Source: Dendrolimus kikuchii (Eukaryota; Arthropoda; Insecta; Lepidoptera; Lasiocampidae). From it: a stretch of 64,000 bases of DNA. The translations under genes were made by a program, and so were the position numbers. The notes beneath the pieces are model-generated. The model made no database searches. It saw only the letters and a program-made list of their open reading frames with translations, and was not told the origin of the DNA. Location: assembly GCA_019925095.2 (NCBI GenBank), contig CM034413.1, positions 12,297,001-12,361,000 on the forward strand, given 5' to 3'. Of this stretch, positions 32,701-44,177 are shown in pieces (positions within the stretch are counted from its first letter, which is position 1; each line of letters begins with the position of its first letter).

Positions 32701-33034
32701 TATATATAAAACTTCTACAGTAGGGGCGTAGCCCGCTACTGACGCCTCACTGGAAAGTACCAGTGTACAATTTATTAAGAGGTTTATTGGTATTTATCTA
32801 CATACTGTTCACCTGAGTCTACGGGATGAGATGTGTTCTGAGTAAAAGTATTCCTATGAAGGAATACCCATCGTGGACGCACTAAGCATACCACGCTTTG
32901 CAATTGTGTCTTTAGATATAATTGCAATTAACCAACGTTGTAGTGAGCATCTGGTAAAGATTAACAGGCTGCAACGGTTACGTAGTATACAGTTATAGTT
33001 AAATTTCAAAGTACCGACCGTTGTTGCCGTTCGA
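32701..33034. other. no recognisable feature
   Basis: A TATATATATA run at 32697-32707 and unassigned sequence after it. Confidence 0.4.
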
Positions 33035-33160
33035 CAGGAGGGCCTGAAACGCTACAAATATGTATTTATTGGCCATGGATACATATTTGGGGCGTAAGCG
33101 CCGGAATGCGGCCAGCATTTTGGGCACGTTCCCAACCGACCTCAATTTGTGACTTATATA
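33035..33160 (+). pseudogene. small LINE C-terminal fragment
   Basis: Diverged, internally deleted copy of the block at 2731-2967 (GGAGGGCCTG, GATACATATTTGG, GCCGGAATGCGGCCAG). Confidence 0.55.
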
Positions 33161-33275
33161 CTAGAGTTTGATTGATATATTCGAACCGAATTTCAATAAA
33201 TATTGTAAAATTTAAAAAAATATCCTCGATTCTTAGTACATTTATAAAATAGATAATAGTAGTTCTATCTAAATA

Positions 33276-33468
33276 CATACATACATAACTTCACGCCAGT
33301 TCCCTTGCGGGATAGGCACGAACAACAGAGTGCCATTTAGGCCCATTCTTACACACCTCACTTGCCTCTTTGACATTCATAACTCTTGTCATGCAAGCTC
33401 GTCTGTTCTTAAGGCGCCTGACATCACCTTCTGCTAGTACACGATCAATTTGATCATGGAAGGTGTGC
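33276..33468 (-). mobile_element. RTE-a LINE 3' fragment with target duplication
   Basis: ATGT tail at the left. TCTATCTAAATA at 33264-33275 is repeated at 33469-33480. Confidence 0.88.
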
Positions 33469-33480
33469 TCTATCTAAATA

Positions 33481-33686
33481 AAGATAAATAAATCCATTTA
33501 AAGATGAACTTGACAAAAACAATCATAATATTTAGTTATAAGTAAGTAATTGTCAGGCTCTTTGTACTATTTTTTATGTTTGCACTTATTTGTGGATTGC
33601 AATCCAGATTTTTGTTAATATTTTAGTCGTAAGGTTTTGTAATGATTGTAATTTGCTTTGTGCATCAATAAATTAAAAAAAAAAAG
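33481..33686 (+). mobile_element. retroposon 3' end with A-tail
   Basis: Sequence containing TGCATCAATAAATTAAAAAA looks like a polyadenylated 3' end. It abuts and truncates HelA copy 4. No ORF. Confidence 0.45.
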
Positions 33687-34093
33687 TTTACCCCATGGCT
33701 GCGCCGCGGGTCAACCTCTACCTCTTGTTTAAAGAGCAGGCTTTACAGGTTACATTTACTAAATTTTTATGTTAGTGCTGTTTGCACCCGGAAGATTAAT
33801 TTCGTTTTATATCGCAAACTATCCCATCTCCCGGCATGAGAAGTATTTATGTCCATTTTCGGTATTAAAACGACATTTAAACAAAGTTACAGCAAAATCG
33901 ATCCAATATTCTTAGTAGTTTTCCGTGAAAGCTTAACAGATAGACATATCGGGTTACTATCGCATTTTTTATAGACGATGAATTTTTATGTCTATAAACT
34001 TGAGAAATTATTGGTCTCGTACAAACTTTCATCCTCTGTTTCAAACCGCCCTAGATTTATTTATCCATCCCCCGCCTATGAAAACTAAAAAAA

Positions 34094-34330
34094 ATGACTA
34101 AAATGTCCAATATGACCGAAATGATCAGAATGACAAAAATGTCCAAATTGTTGAAAATGTCCAAAACGTTCGAAATTACCAAAATGTGTAAAACGTCCAA
34201 AATGACCAAACTTAACCTAAATCTCCAAAATGTTCAAAATGAACAAAATCCCAAAATGTCCAAAATGACCAAAATATTCAACATGACCAAAATGTCCAAA
34301 ACGTCCTTGGACCTAAACGACCATAATGGC
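34094..34330 (+). repeat. 9-bp minisatellite in HelA copy 4
   Basis: Same unit as in copies 1-3; different length and variant order. Confidence 0.88.
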
Positions 34331-34677
34331 AAATCACAAAAAAATCTTGTCCCACTTTCTGGGATAACCTTTACATAAACCTATCCCATTATCCGGGATG
34401 AAAAGTATTCCTTGTCCACCCTCGGTATTAAAATTACCTATATACCGATTTCAGCCAAATCGGTGCAGCAGTTTCTTCTTAAAAGCATAACAAACAGAGA
34501 AACAAATATATTTTTATCCCGGAAACTATCCCTTTTTTCGGTATAAAAAGTATTCTATGTTCATCCTCGGCACCGAAAATATATATATATACTGAGTTTC
34601 AGCCAAATCAGTCCATTAGTTTTCCGTGAACACGAAACAGACAGACACACAGAGTTACTTTCGCATTTATAATATTA

Positions 34678-35029
34678 CATACATACATAACTTCACGCCA
34701 GTTCCCTTGCGGGGTAGGCACGAGCAACAGAGTGCCATTTAGGCTTATTCTTACACACCTCACTTGCCTCTTTGACATTCATAACTCTTGTCATGCAAGC
34801 TCGTCTGTTCTTAAGGCTCCTGACATCACCTTCTGCTAGTACACGATCAATTTGATCATGGAAGGTGTGTCGTGGCCTTCCACGACTTCTGCATCCATCC
34901 ACTTTTGCATTGTATATCTGTTTAGTCATTCTTTCATCATGCATTCTTTCCACATGCCCGAACCACCGGAGCATTCCTTTCCTTACCTTCACCCCGACAC
35001 TCTCTTTCAGACCAACTCTCTTTCTTACT
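34678..35029 (-). mobile_element. RTE-a LINE 3' fragment with target duplication
   Basis: Flanked by ATTTATAATATTA at 34665-34677 and 35030-35042. Encodes the last ~100 residues of RTE-a ORF2, intact. Confidence 0.92.
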
Positions 35030-35049
35030 ATTTATAATATTAATAGGGA

Positions 35050-35249
35050 TATGTAATTTTTATTAGGAAATTGTACATAATTTAATCTTTAGTCGTCTGT
35101 TACGAAATAAAATCAATAATGTTGTGTCATTAAAAGGTCTTCTTTAACAGAGTCATTCCAGAGCAGGTTCTAATAGTACGCATTGCATTTAGGAAACCAC
35201 TAAAGGCATAAACATAAAGAACCAAAGTGTAACTAATATTTTATTAACA
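35050..35249 (-). other. 3' flank of gene C
   Basis: Nearly identical to the gene B flank 19096-19295; holds the poly(A) signal complement. Confidence 0.75.
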
Positions 35250-36077
35250 TTACATTATATGTAATTTTTTAACAGGAACTGGTAAAAATCTAACAAGTTT
35301 AGTAGCATCTGAATAAACTATATTATTATTTTTATCGAAAGCACATCCGTACGCGTTGTCTAAATCAATTATTTTTTCAACAGTCAAACTATCTTTTTTA
35401 ACAACGTAAACACCATCTTGCATGCATATGTGAACCATTCCTTTCGTGTCTAGAGCAAATCCTTTTAATCCAATATAGGGACTGTTGTACAAAACAGTAT
35501 CTTTAGTGCCTTTTTTCTGACTGTATAACCCTGTAGCATTAGTGAAGTGAATAAATCCATCATCTATGAAAAACTCATCGACTTTAGTATCTTCTAAATA
35601 TGGATATTTTTTCGACACCCCATTTTCGAATGTGTATAGGGATTGCTTTGGCCTTGAGTAATAGTATAACACATCTTTGTAATACATTCTCCATATTAAA
35701 TCATGTTCCGCTCCAATATACGTTGCTTTGTCATCGACAGCGTCGTACTTGTACAAACCATTGCCTCCTATATAAACATCTTGGGAATTTCTGTCTACTG
35801 CATGAGCGTACGCATAATTTACTCCTTCTATATTTTTAAATTCTTTAGTATCTAAGTTAAGTCTGGCGGTAGTGTATCCAAACTTTGGAAGAAAATTGCG
35901 AAAGTATAGTATGTTGGATTTTTGATCAACAGTCAATAAAGCTGGCTGGTCAAGATTTTCGTGTAAAATTTCCTGCTTGTGGCACACGCCATTAACAGGT
36001 ATACCATCACAGATCTCTCCTTCGATGACTCCTGCTTGGATTGTAAGGAGACCAGACAGGATCAATATGAGCATCAT
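35250..36077 (-). CDS. ommochrome-binding-protein-like secreted protein, paralogue C
   Basis: 275 residues. The signal peptide reads MMLILILSGLLTIQA, a Lys-to-Met change from the other copies that removes the positive charge after the start. Four cysteines and the NATGLY sequon are present. Residues 60-70 (FLPKFGYTT) and the stretch around residues 123-146 differ from B, but from about residue 165 the protein and DNA are nearly identical to B. Start chosen at 36077, since the splice acceptor AG is at 36084-36085; the longer frame upstream is intronic. The leader has lost the TATA motif of A and B and carries a small duplication, so expression may be altered. The reading frame itself is intact. 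Confidence 0.8.
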   Translation of the reverse strand: MMLILILSGLLTIQAGVIEGEICDGIPVNGVCHKQEILHENLDQPALLTVDQKSNILYFRNFLPKFGYTTARLNLDTKEFKNIEGVNYAYAHAVDRNSQDVYIGGNGLYKYDAVDDKATYIGAEHDLIWRMYYKDVLYYYSRPKQSLYTFENGVSKKYPYLEDTKVDEFFIDDGFIHFTNATGLYSQKKGTKDTVLYNSPYIGLKGFALDTKGMVHICMQDGVYVVKKDSLTVEKIIDLDNAYGCAFDKNNNIVYSDATKLVRFLPVPVKKLHIM

Positions 36078-36726
36078 TCTGTTCTGTAAAATAAAAAGAT
36101 GTTTACAATATGGATAAAACGTGTTTATAAATATCATAAAAATAAAGATTGAGCAATGAAAGTGATTATGATTTAGTTTAACTTCTGGGCTGGTGAACTA
36201 AAAAACATTCGGAACATTTGTAAGTGTTACACTTAGATCATATCTCAATGGTGTTACACTTAGATCATATTGTTACATTAAGTTTTTTAAAGTTTACTCC
36301 TTAAAAATTGATTCTCATGTAAAGCCCCTGGTATAGAAATGTCATAAGGTGTGAAATAATACAAACGTTATTATAATTCAATATGTTATATATAATTCAA
36401 AACATCACGTTTGTTCCTTCTTTCAAACTACTCCAGTATTAGAGCGAATAATAGAAAAAAAATTGAAATCGGTGGAGCTGTTTTTGTTAATTAAAGTAAT
36501 TTAAGTTCTAACCTGTATGTGATATTAAAGTTCACCTTCATTTTGTTTCATTAAGTTAATACATTTTGTGTATGTCGTCCTCGCCCAAAAACCTCTCTTA
36601 TATTAGCTTGGTTACCTAGATCAGTTTTAGTAAAACTACTATTATGTTTATGTCAGATGCTCTACCTGATATTACTTATATGATTTTAATCTTTAATTAA
36701 TATGTTTGTGAGTGTTTTGTGTTTAT
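36078..36726 (-). promoter_or_regulatory. leader and upstream block of gene C
   Basis: Acceptor ending at 36084. The TATA position of A and B reads CTTATGACA here (36342-36350, complement). A 20-bp segment GTGTTACACTTAGATCATAT occurs at 36224-36243 and again at 36251-36270 inside the presumed intron, only in this copy. Confidence 0.5.
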
Positions 36727-36736
36727 ATGTGTATTT

Positions 36737-37314
36737 GGGGAATAGTGCGAATGGAGCGTTAGGTAAACTTCTAGGCGCTAAGAACCTCAGCCAGAAGGCC
36801 CAGCTCGCCATACACAACGCGGTGCTGGTACCTACGCTCACGTATGGATGCGAGAGTTGGGTATGGAAGAGAGAGCATGAAAGTAGAGTAAACGCGGTCG
36901 AGATGCGAGCACTGCGCAAAATCTGCGGAGTGACGCTCGCGGACCGCGTTCGTAATACCGAAGTAAGAAAGAGAGTTGGTCTGAAAGAGAGTGTCGGGGT
37001 GAAGGTAAGGAAAGGAATGCTCCGGTGGTTCGGGCATGTGGAAAGAATGCATGATGAAAGAATGACTAAACAGATGTATAATGCAAAAGTGGATGGATGC
37101 AGAAGTCGTGGAGGGCCACGACACACCTTCCATGATCAAATTGATCGTGTACTAGCAGAAGGTGATGTCAGGAGCCTTAAGAACAGACGAGCTTGCATGA
37201 CAAGAGTTATGAATGTCAAAGAGGCAAGTGAGGTGTGTAAGAATAAGCCTAAATGGCACTCTGTTGTTCGTGCCTACCCCGCAAGGGAACTGGCGTGAAG
37301 TTATGTATGTATGT
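36737..37314 (+). mobile_element. RTE-a LINE, 5'-truncated, inserted upstream of gene C
   Basis: Flanked by ATGTGTATTT at 36727-36736 and 37315-37324. The homologous place upstream of gene D (about 59524-59542) lacks it and shows the empty site. Confidence 0.92.
36747..37298 (+). pseudogene. RTE-a ORF2 C-terminal part
   Basis: Intact frame of about 180 residues from NGALGKLLGAKNLSQKAQL through RWFGHVERMHDE to AYPARELA. It lacks the endonuclease and all catalytic RT motifs because of 5' truncation. The leading residues before the insertion boundary belong to host sequence. Confidence 0.8.
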
Positions 37315-37907
37315 ATGTGTATTTTCTAAAGGCTAAATAGTTATCTGTCTGTTTGTATGTCTTTTTTCTTTTCTTGTAACCGCCCTTATGCGGCCACTGT
37401 CGCCGCGCACGAGCACATGTAGGAGTAAACTTCAGTCGTGCGTCGAAGCCGACACATAGAAGTTTTGTTTTCCCTATAGACAATTCGCAAAACACACTAT
37501 CGCACGTAAAGATGGTAGTGGAGTATTAGGCACTATTACAAGCAGCCTACATGCATCAGATTCGTTATGAAGGTTGCATTTTCCAAATCTTTTTTTTTTC
37601 TTTTTAGTGGTTCGCAGCCATTTACGCAAAAAAGGTTCGCATATGCCAATTGTCTGTCTGTCTATATCTATATATATCATAGTCGTTTCTGTCGGTAAAT
37701 ACTGGGTCTACATGAATAAAATTTGACAGGAAGGTGTAGTCTATTGAGCACTACAGAGTTAGGTAGTGAAATTAGTAAAAAAGTAAAGACTAGGAGTGTC
37801 CGCCGTGCATGCAACGAACGGTTGATAAGATTTTTTCAGTGTACAGATTTTGGAGAAAAATAATGACAATATTTTTTTAAGTTTTTGCGACCAGTACACA
37901 TAATAAA
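37315..37907 (-). other. distal upstream block of gene C
   Basis: Homologous to 21080-22300 (B) and 59837-60020 (D). Contains TGCGGCCACTGTCGCC and a TCTG/TATA patch. No ORF seen. Confidence 0.55.
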
Positions 37908-38100
37908 CCTACGTTTTAACGCTTTTAAGCGCTATAATTTATTTGATTTCTATTATTCCATCGTTTCGGCCACTCTTCGGTAGCCGTGATCACGGAAGAC
38001 AAAGACTTCATGTGTCAATGAATATTGTGAAAGTTTTATTTGACTTGCACATTTTAATTATTTAGTTTTATTTTTTATTTATGATTCTTATTTAATCCAT
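37908..38100 (+). repeat. dispersed repeat P
   Basis: Second copy of the 1475-1672 repeat, with GGCCACTCTTCGGTAGCC and CCGTGATCACGG. Confidence 0.6.
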
Positions 38101-38152
38101 TACTAATATATTTGAATATTAGATTGTAATTCTCAATTTAACAATAGTAATA

Positions 38153-38449
38153 TCCGAGAAAGAATACAATTTCCTGCGGCCGGGCGGCCTGTCGTAAGAG
38201 GCGACAAAACAACCCACAGCCAGGTGGTAGGGCATTTGCCCGACTGGATGGCTACTACCCCTGGTCTAGAGCATGCCGCCATAACAACTTTGAGTTGTGT
38301 TCCGGCATTAATGACCACGTTCCAGACTCACTTAACAGAGCAACAGCGCATTTGTAGCACCTTTGGTGTTGCAAATGTCCATAGGCGATGGTAACCGCTT
38401 TCTATCCAGTGGGCCGTCTGCCTGTCTGCTGAACTCCTGCAATAAAAAA
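38153..38449 (+). mobile_element. SINE-like S1, head-trimmed
   Basis: Starts ATCCGAGAAAG, lacking GTGCAGGAACG of the head. The paralogous segment at 62010-62108 has no SINE at this position but one of opposite orientation about 60 bp further on. Confidence 0.88.
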
Positions 38450-38937
38450 ATATTATTGAATACATATAAATTTTCACTACATTGCATTAATGTACTATCA
38501 TCAATGATAAGAATTATATGACCGAAGCGAATCTTACTGTGGCCCCCCACACAGGCTCTAAGCAGACCTAGAGCGGGAAACAGTTTCCTTTGGGACGCCA
38601 TTTGTACTGTTCTCTGTATATATGAATCCTGTACTGCTTACTTAAATGATAATAAATTTCATTTCATTTAAGATCTATTGAAACCTTATCTAATTAACCA
38701 TCGCTTCTTTACATGTTGCAGCTTGAAGAGATCTTGTGTTTCCGACTTTTGTTAATAGCGTTTCAAGTTCTGTCAGATTGCAAGTTGAGTACCGAAACTC
38801 TCCCGCCGTTTGTGAATAATCCTGCAGGACTCGTCTGTTCTATCGGCCATCGGTCCTGCGACAGACGCGACCGGCTATGTCGATTACTTTCGTTCCATTA
38901 CGGGTATCAGTATCATTTATCTGTCTTTCTCATATAT
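38450..38937. other. no recognisable gene
   Basis: The first ~60 bp match 62043-62108. The rest is unassigned; an A/T-rich ATAATAAATTTCATTTC near 38648 may be a LINE tail. Confidence 0.4.
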
Positions 38938-38938
38938 A

Positions 38939-39006
<68 letters not shown>
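38938..39006. repeat. AT microsatellite
   Basis: About 33 AT units. Confidence 0.95.
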
Positions 39007-40394
<1,388 letters not shown>

Positions 40395-40402
40395 CTCGTA
40401 GG

Positions 40403-41440
40403 CAGCGATGCCAGGTGCACTGTAATTACAGTAGATTTACTGTAATTTTACTGTACACTGTATTCCAGCTATACAGTATACAGTGAACAGCGAAAAACGT
40501 AGTTTCTTTTAATATTAACCACCAAAAAAAAAGTAGATTCACCATTCACTGGGTGAAACGAACCGCACTGTGTCCTACTTCAAGTAAGCATTACATCTTG
40601 GGCCGGGGAATTCCCACAGTACGGGGAACAGATTATAGATGACTATTATTTGGGAAAATTGAGATTTGTGGTGTATGGTTGCCGGTTTGTGTAATGAAAC
40701 TACACTTTTTGCAGCACATTTTATATTTGAAAAAAAGGTACAACATCTGCTGCGCGTAAAAAGTCCTACCGCATCCAAAGTAACCGCGACAAGACCGCTC
40801 TCGCGCGCTGACCGAGACAGACTCTCTGTCGACAGTGTTTAGCTGTCGGAGGCAGAGGGGCGACGTAAGTGCAGCGCGGGCGGCGAATAACGTAAAGGCG
40901 GCTTGCCACGGTTATATCGCTTAGGCAGCCTGCTGGCCGCTACAGATTTTTATATTTAGCATAGTCTTTGTTTACTGTAAGCTACCCTTGTAATGTTGCC
41001 GATAATAGTAGGTAAGTTTATAAGTTCATTTGGAAATAGTGGCTACATTGTTGGGATTAATTGTAGTATAATTAGTATTAGTACTTCTAAAATTGTCATT
41101 AAAATGTCGGCTCGTGAAAGCGACGACGAAGGACCCTCCACGCCGAAAAAAAAGGGAACTTATAAGCAGAAATTTCGTGATGAATGGTTACACCATGAAA
41201 ACTTCAAAAAGTGGTTGCGACGTGATTTGAAAAACCCATATATATAGATATTGATTGACAAATTATATGTAAATTATAATAGTGATTATTAAATACATTG
41301 ATAATTCCAATAAAAGTATGTTTTTTTTTCACTGTAAAAACACTGTAATGAGTTTTATGATTTACTGTATTTTCCTACCGATCTACTGTAATTTTACATG
41401 CGGAACACTGTAATTTTTTCAATCCAACCTGGGAACACTG
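40403..41440 (+). mobile_element. hAT-type transposon, 1038 bp, non-autonomous
   Basis: The exact 8-bp duplication CTCGTAGG at 40395-40402 and 41441-41448 is the hAT signature. Short imperfect inverted ends CAGCGATGCCAGG and (complement) CAGTGTTCCCAGG fit hAT ends. Both subterminal regions are rich in ACAGTAGAT and TTACAGT motifs, which may be transposase sites. Only a 47-codon ORF lies inside, so transposase must come from elsewhere. Confidence 0.88.
41104..41247 (+). CDS. 47-residue BED-type N-terminus inside the hAT element
   Basis: ATG at 41104 in AAAATGTCG. The peptide has an acidic/Ser start (MSARESDDEGPSTPKKK), then KQKFRDEWLHHENFKKWL, which resembles the segment before the zinc ligands in BED/hAT-type proteins (aromatic and Trp positions kept). 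It stops at NPYI before any Cys or His ligand, so a DNA-binding finger cannot form. I read it as the remaining 5' end of a transposase gene after internal deletion. An in-frame ATG 37 codons upstream exists but adds nothing family-like. Whether it is translated is unknown. Confidence 0.5.
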   Translation: MSARESDDEGPSTPKKKGTYKQKFRDEWLHHENFKKWLRRDLKNPYI

Positions 41441-41499
41441 CTCGTAGGTCAGGACGGGGAGGACGCACTATTTGTTCAAGATATAACTTTAGGGTGCCC

Positions 41500-41874
41500 T
41501 GTCCTCTTGCGGAGGAGCGAGATGGAATGCACCTCCGTCTCAAAGGAAAATCTTCCAAAGAGGCTATTGTTGCTCCTCGCAGGCCCATGCGTATCTTGTA
41601 TTGTTGGAAAGTATATATACTTTGTACGTTTCGGGAATCGTTTGCGACCTCAATTATAGTACAGCGCCATCTATTGGCTTGTAAGTGTTCCACTACACAA
41701 CAACCACCTTCGTCTGTATAGATTTATTAGTCTATGCTAATGCATGTTATTGTCTATTATTCTTCTTTATAAGTTTCTTTACTATTACAAGACGTCACGT
41801 AGCTACATCCACAATAAATTACATTATTTTACCAAATACAAGATTCGTTTCCATTCCACTATTGGTGTGTAGCA
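41500..41874 (+). mobile_element. LTR-2 long terminal repeat, 5' end damaged
   Basis: Homologous to 11386-11724 reversed (GGAGGAGCGAGA, CATCTATTGGCTTGTA, CACTACACAACAACCACC). Ends CA at 41874. Confidence 0.75.
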
Positions 41875-41879
41875 TAAAT

Positions 41880-42060
41880 TGGTGCCGAAACTGTTCAGTT
41901 ATATATAATATCGTCTCGGAGCAAGTTATTTCGAATATATTTTTAATTTCCATTCTCTGAAAATCTCTGCCATGGCACGATGACAAGACATTTTTTGTAC
42001 AGTGCAAAACAATTAATTTCAAAGTATATTATATTTTAAAAGACAACTACAATTAATATT
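41880..42060 (+). mobile_element. LTR-2 primer-binding site and leader
   Basis: TGGTGCCGAAAC at 41880-41891 complements a tRNA-Phe 3' end. The following leader matches the one at 11012-11366 without its MITE. No gag ORF follows here. Confidence 0.65.
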
Positions 42061-42101
42061 TTACATACATATTATAATTACTGTTCGCGCCGCTTATTTT
42101 A

Positions 42102-42416
42102 TCCGTGCAGGAACGGAGAAAGAATACAATTTCCTGCGGCCAGGCGGCCTGTCGTAAGAGGCGACTTAACAACCCACAGCCAGGTGGTAGGGCATTTGCC
42201 CGACTGGATGGCTACCACCCCTGGTCTAAAGTATGTCGCCATAACAACCTTGAGTTGTATTCCGCAATTAGTGACCAGGTTCCAGTCTCCCTTAAGAGAG
42301 CAGCAGCGCATTTGTAGCAACTTTGGTGTTGCAAATGTCCATAGGCGATGGTAACCGCTTTCCATCAAGTGGGCCGTCTGCCTGTCTGCTGATCTCCTGC
42401 AATAAAAAAAAAAAAC
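42102..42416 (+). mobile_element. SINE-like S1, full length
   Basis: Head ATCCGTGCAGGAACGG, tail CTCCTGCAATAAAAAAAA. Confidence 0.88.
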
Positions 42417-42796
42417 AAATTAAAATCCTGTCCCCTTGAAATTATTTCCACAACTACCAGCTTTCCTAACCGCGTTATCCAATCACCTTGTCCCAGCCGC
42501 CATCTTCCATTCCATTCCACTATCCTTGTCGTACTTACCGCTGTGCTAATACTGCTCGTTTTTACGAGACAGTCTGCTGTCGACCCTCGTCGCACATAGT
42601 CTGCTGTCGACCCTCGTCGCACGTAGTCTACTGTCGCCCCTCGTACGACAACCCGCATATCTTCCCCGCCACAACTTATTATATAAGTGCAGTTATACCG
42701 CGCCGCGTATGTACAATTGATTAAAGAAGACTTGGTGATCAGCACGCATAGTTAGTGCAGCCTAGAGGCACGCAGGTTAGTCTCCCTTCTTATCCA
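42417..42796. other. no gene; contains a 27-bp tandem repeat
   Basis: Three units of about 27 bp (AGTCTGCTGTCGACCCTCGT...) occupy 42571-42649. The surrounding GC-richer sequence could be retroelement LTR, but no partner copy exists in the window. Confidence 0.5.
42571..42649. repeat. 27-bp tandem repeat, 3 units
   Basis: Units at 42571-42597 and 42598-42624 differ at one base; the third, 42625-42649, is diverged and shorter. Confidence 0.85.
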
Positions 42797-43058
42797 TACC
42801 AGCAATACTATAAATAAATAAATAAATAATCGGCAGACAAACACACACATTGTATATCCCCAAATTAAGCAAGTTACGCTTGTGTTATGGGTAATATACA
42901 ACGGACTACTCTGGGGCCGATCCCAGACACCCAGACCATAGTAAATAACGGAGAAAATACGTTTCCGAAATTTACTATACCAGGAATCGAACCCGGAACC
43001 TCCGCGTTGCAGTGAGGTAGGCCGGCAAAGGCTTAGCCCGCTCAACCACAGAGGCCGT
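42797..43058 (-). mobile_element. tRNA-derived SINE
   Basis: On the minus strand a perfect box A (TGGTTGAGCGG, 43038-43048) is followed by a perfect box B (GGTTCGATTCC, 42983-42993), the internal Pol III promoter of tRNA-derived SINEs. The body ends in an ATTT repeat tail at 42811-42830. ATACTA on both sides may be a short target duplication. Confidence 0.85.
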
Positions 43059-43490
43059 CATACTACCACGGCCATTTTGGATACGCGTTCAGTACCTATT
43101 ACTGGACTGCCGCGTTGACAATTACAAAAAATAACAATAACTCCTCTCACTTTAGGATGTTTTGTCTCGCTTCCTCTTGTTCTCAGCCGCATTAATAGTG
43201 TGAGTCTGATATCGGTGCCGCGGGACGTTAGATACACACGTACTTTTGTTACGTAGCGGATATTCGGCGAATGCAATATTTACCACACGCACGCCTTAAA
43301 CTGGCGCTATCCCATCGAAGTAAATATTGGTTGCGCGGGGGTAAACTATGTGAAAAACCGATTTGAATTAGTAGTATACAGGCTCTTAACAATAGAGGAC
43401 TATTAAGTAAGATTGAACATTTTAAAGGATACGTTTACAAAATTTGACGAATGACAAGTTCAGTTAAATTACATTGACGAAAATATAGAC
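43059..43490. other. no recognisable gene
   Basis: Unassigned, GC-richer than average to 43330. The last ~60 bp, before the LTR, match 63262-63304 and are internal LTR-1 element sequence. Confidence 0.45.
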
Positions 43491-43499
43491 AAAGGAGGT
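43491..43499 (+). other. polypurine tract of LTR-1
   Basis: AAAGGAGGT immediately precedes the LTR start, as required for plus-strand priming. Confidence 0.6.
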
Positions 43500-43759
43500 T
43501 GTTATGTCTTGAACACCGTTCGAAGACTTTCGTCTCCGAACATTGTGGGATCAAAGACTTGATATTATGGCTACATTATAATAATGAAATCTGTCGGAAT
43601 AAGAATCAACACTTACCACGTTTCGAACAAGCCAAATGATAACTAAATTCACAAGTGAACCGATGCTCTAGATCGCCTCGTATATATTTCAAATGCGGCT
43701 GGAAAAACCCAGTGGAGGCCACTATAAAAATTAGCCTTTTAACCCTAGATAACTAATCA
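43500..43759 (+). mobile_element. LTR-1 long terminal repeat (3' LTR)
   Basis: 260 bp starting TGTTATG and ending AATCA, preceded by a purine tract. Other copies: 9869, 24200, 63305. The short TG...CA LTR suggests a Copia-type element, but no coding part is seen. Confidence 0.7.
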
Positions 43760-43964
43760 ATATCACTCATGAGCCCCGAGGACACTTTACTGGTCGAATG
43801 TGGAGTAAATAAATTTCCCTTCGCAAGTGCAGTGTGGGATGTAATTGTGTTCACCTGTCAACTAGAAATTGACTTACGGCAATCTGCCCGCACGAAAGCT
43901 TAGTTGCTACGTAACTTTTATTCCAGGGTAAACACATTATATTTTGCATTTCATGTTATTTTTA

Positions 43965-44177
43965 TCTTTCTTAATATACATAAATTATGTGTCACGTTGT
44001 TTGTCCGCGATGGACTCCTAAACTACTTGACCGATTTTTATCAAATTTGCACACCGTGTGCAGTTTGATCAGACTTGAAAGATAGGATAGCTTACATTTG
44101 GACCCGGTAGGTGGCGCTGCAATCGGGTTCTAAATTTTATTTCTTCAAGGCAGAACAACGTCTGCCGGGGCAGCTAG
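43965..44177 (+). mobile_element. small non-autonomous Helitron (213 bp)
   Basis: Starts TC after A (43964), ends CTAG before T (44178). Hairpin GGCAGA-ACAACG-TCTGCC lies 7 bases before CTAG. The 5' text GTCACGTTGTTTGTCCGCG is typical for a lepidopteran Helitron family. Confidence 0.85.

Larger units (their letters stand above)
33687..35049 (-). mobile_element. Helitron copy 4 (HelA) next to gene C
   Basis: Starts at GTTTACCCCATGGCTG, so the terminal CTAGA is lost. The 5' end on the right is the complement of TCCCTATTAATATTATAAA, ending at 35049 before host T. Holds the minisatellite (34094-34330) and an RTE-a insertion close to its 5' tip. Confidence 0.82.
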
